This document shows positions 6,610-7,351 of a stretch of 7,351 nucleotides of DNA, piece by piece (positions within the stretch are counted from its first letter, which is position 1; each line of letters starts with the position of its first letter). The stretch is from Eubacterium sp. (lineage in GTDB: Bacteria > Bacillota > Clostridia > Lachnospirales > Lachnospiraceae). A model generated the notes under the pieces. That model was not told where the DNA came from, searched no databases, and saw only the letters and a program-made list of their open reading frames with translations. The translations under genes and the position numbers were made by a program. The DNA lies in contig JAJGAH010000116.1 in the NCBI GenBank assembly GCA_020844525.1, forward strand, positions 1 through 7,351. Direction: 5' to 3'.

Positions 6610-7351
6610 TTACATCATCGGATCCATGGTCAGAGCCGGATGACCCTTCTCTGTCAGCCATGCAACCAGCTCTTCCGGATCAGTAGTGATGGTTTCATCA
6701 CAGATCATATCTGAGAAGTTATCAATGCCATAGAGTTCCTTCGCTGTCTTGTTCACAGCTTCCGCAACCTGATCCTTCAGATCCTTCGGCATCCATACAA
6801 TTCTCGCGATACCACCCTCTGCCTTCATGAACTTCTTGGAAGAGATGAAGAGCTTGCCATGACCCATGAATCCAGGCGTCTGAACACCGCCGCCTGTCAT
6901 GGAAGCCAGCTCAGAGAATGTCATTCCAAGAGGTGTCTGTCCGGCGTATTCACGGTTTGCAATGCATACGCCGTTGGAGAACGGCTCAACACCGCAAATG
7001 CACTCGAAGCATCCGCAGGAGGTCATCGGCTTCTCCATGATGGAGTACAGGGATACATCATCCAGTGCACCCTGAGAGAACTTCTTGACTGCCTCATTGA
7101 CATCCTCATATTCTCCGATCCGCTCATCAATCGGGCGCTCCTTGGTAACAACCTGGCACGGTCCGTTCGGATCCAGCTCATGAGTAGCCTTCGCGTCAAA
7201 CCAGGAAACAGCTCCGCACAGTCCAAGACGCTCCGGTGTAACGATACATACATGGCTCGGGGAGAATGCCTGGCACATGATGCAGCTGTAATAAACGTCA
7301 ACAGCCTCATCTGTCATGCTTGCAAGTCTCTCATCACGTTTGTCAAAAATC
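6610..7351 (-). CDS. acsB: Acetyl-CoA synthase, C-terminal A-cluster domain (partial)
   Basis: These are the last 246 residues of the acetyl-CoA synthase subunit, which condenses CO, the CFeSP methyl group and CoA at a nickel-iron-sulfur A-cluster. The frame enters from the window edge (IFDKRDERLASM...) and ends with TAA at 6612-6610; about two thirds of the roughly 730-residue protein lies outside. All A-cluster ligands are seen. The four [4Fe-4S] cysteines are in SCIMC...SHVC...LGLC (fragment residues 23, 26, 35 and 45). The distal-nickel Cys-Gly-Cys is in TSCGCFEC (codons 7017-7009). The interval from the first cysteine to the CGC is 89 residues, the same as Cys506 to Cys595 in Moorella. 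GGGVQTPGFMGHGKLFISSKKFMKAEGG follows in the family pattern. It heads the visible operon; its promoter is outside the window. The acsD gene follows after a 150-bp spacer. Confidence 0.97.
   Translation of the reverse strand, partial: IFDKRDERLASMTDEAVDVYYSCIMCQAFSPSHVCIVTPERLGLCGAVSWFDAKATHELDPNGPCQVVTKERPIDERIGEYEDVNEAVKKFSQGALDDVSLYSIMEKPMTSCGCFECICGVEPFSNGVCIANREYAGQTPLGMTFSELASMTGGGVQTPGFMGHGKLFISSKKFMKAEGGIARIVWMPKDLKDQVAEAVNKTAKELYGIDNFSDMICDETITTDPEELVAWLTEKGHPALTMDPMM

Noticed and set aside
6449..6661. A 70-codon minus-strand frame bridging acsB and acsD
   Set aside because: It overlaps the acsB end out of frame and crosses both spacer hairpins; its sequence does not resemble a protein family I know.

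Overview
The window is a stretch of the Wood-Ljungdahl (reductive acetyl-CoA) pathway gene cluster of an anaerobic acetogen. All six recognisable genes lie on the minus strand, so transcription runs from high to low coordinates. In that order they are the C-terminal third of acetyl-CoA synthase (acsB, 7351-6610, cut by the window edge), the small (acsD, 6459-5515) and large (acsC, 5490-4138) subunits of the corrinoid iron-sulfur protein (CFeSP), the methyl-H4folate:CFeSP methyltransferase (acsE, 4055-3270), a RACo-type reductive activator of the corrinoid protein (acsV, 3046-1115), and the N-terminal 236 residues of formate-tetrahydrofolate ligase (fhs, 710-1, cut by the other edge). No tRNA, rRNA, CRISPR array, insertion sequence or phage gene is visible.

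The protein sequences, the strong AGGAGG-type Shine-Dalgarno sites before acsV, acsC, acsD and fhs, and the moderate base composition suggest a Clostridia member, probably a Lachnospiraceae- or Eubacteriaceae-like gut-type acetogen. This placement is inference; nothing in the window fixes the genus.

The genes work together as follows. Fhs activates formate on tetrahydrofolate at the entry of the methyl branch. AcsE moves the methyl group from methyl-H4folate to Co(I) of the CFeSP (AcsC plus AcsD). The CFeSP hands it to the nickel A-cluster of AcsB, which joins methyl, CO and CoA into acetyl-CoA. AcsV uses ATP and a [2Fe-2S] ferredoxin domain to return accidentally oxidised Co(II) CFeSP to Co(I).

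The spacers matter as much as the genes. The acsD-acsC gap is 24 bp, a tightly coupled pair. The acsB-acsD gap (150 bp) holds two tandem hairpins. The acsC-acsE gap (82 bp) has a small hairpin over the acsC stop. The acsE-acsV gap (223 bp) has a terminator-like hairpin followed by an AT-rich candidate promoter. The acsV-fhs gap (404 bp) has a TGTGA-N6-TCACA palindrome, a strong intrinsic terminator and a candidate extended -10 promoter for fhs. The cluster therefore looks like several transcription units or differentially processed segments. No wholly new system was found; the most open questions are these spacer elements and a short protein-like reading frame just ahead of acsV.
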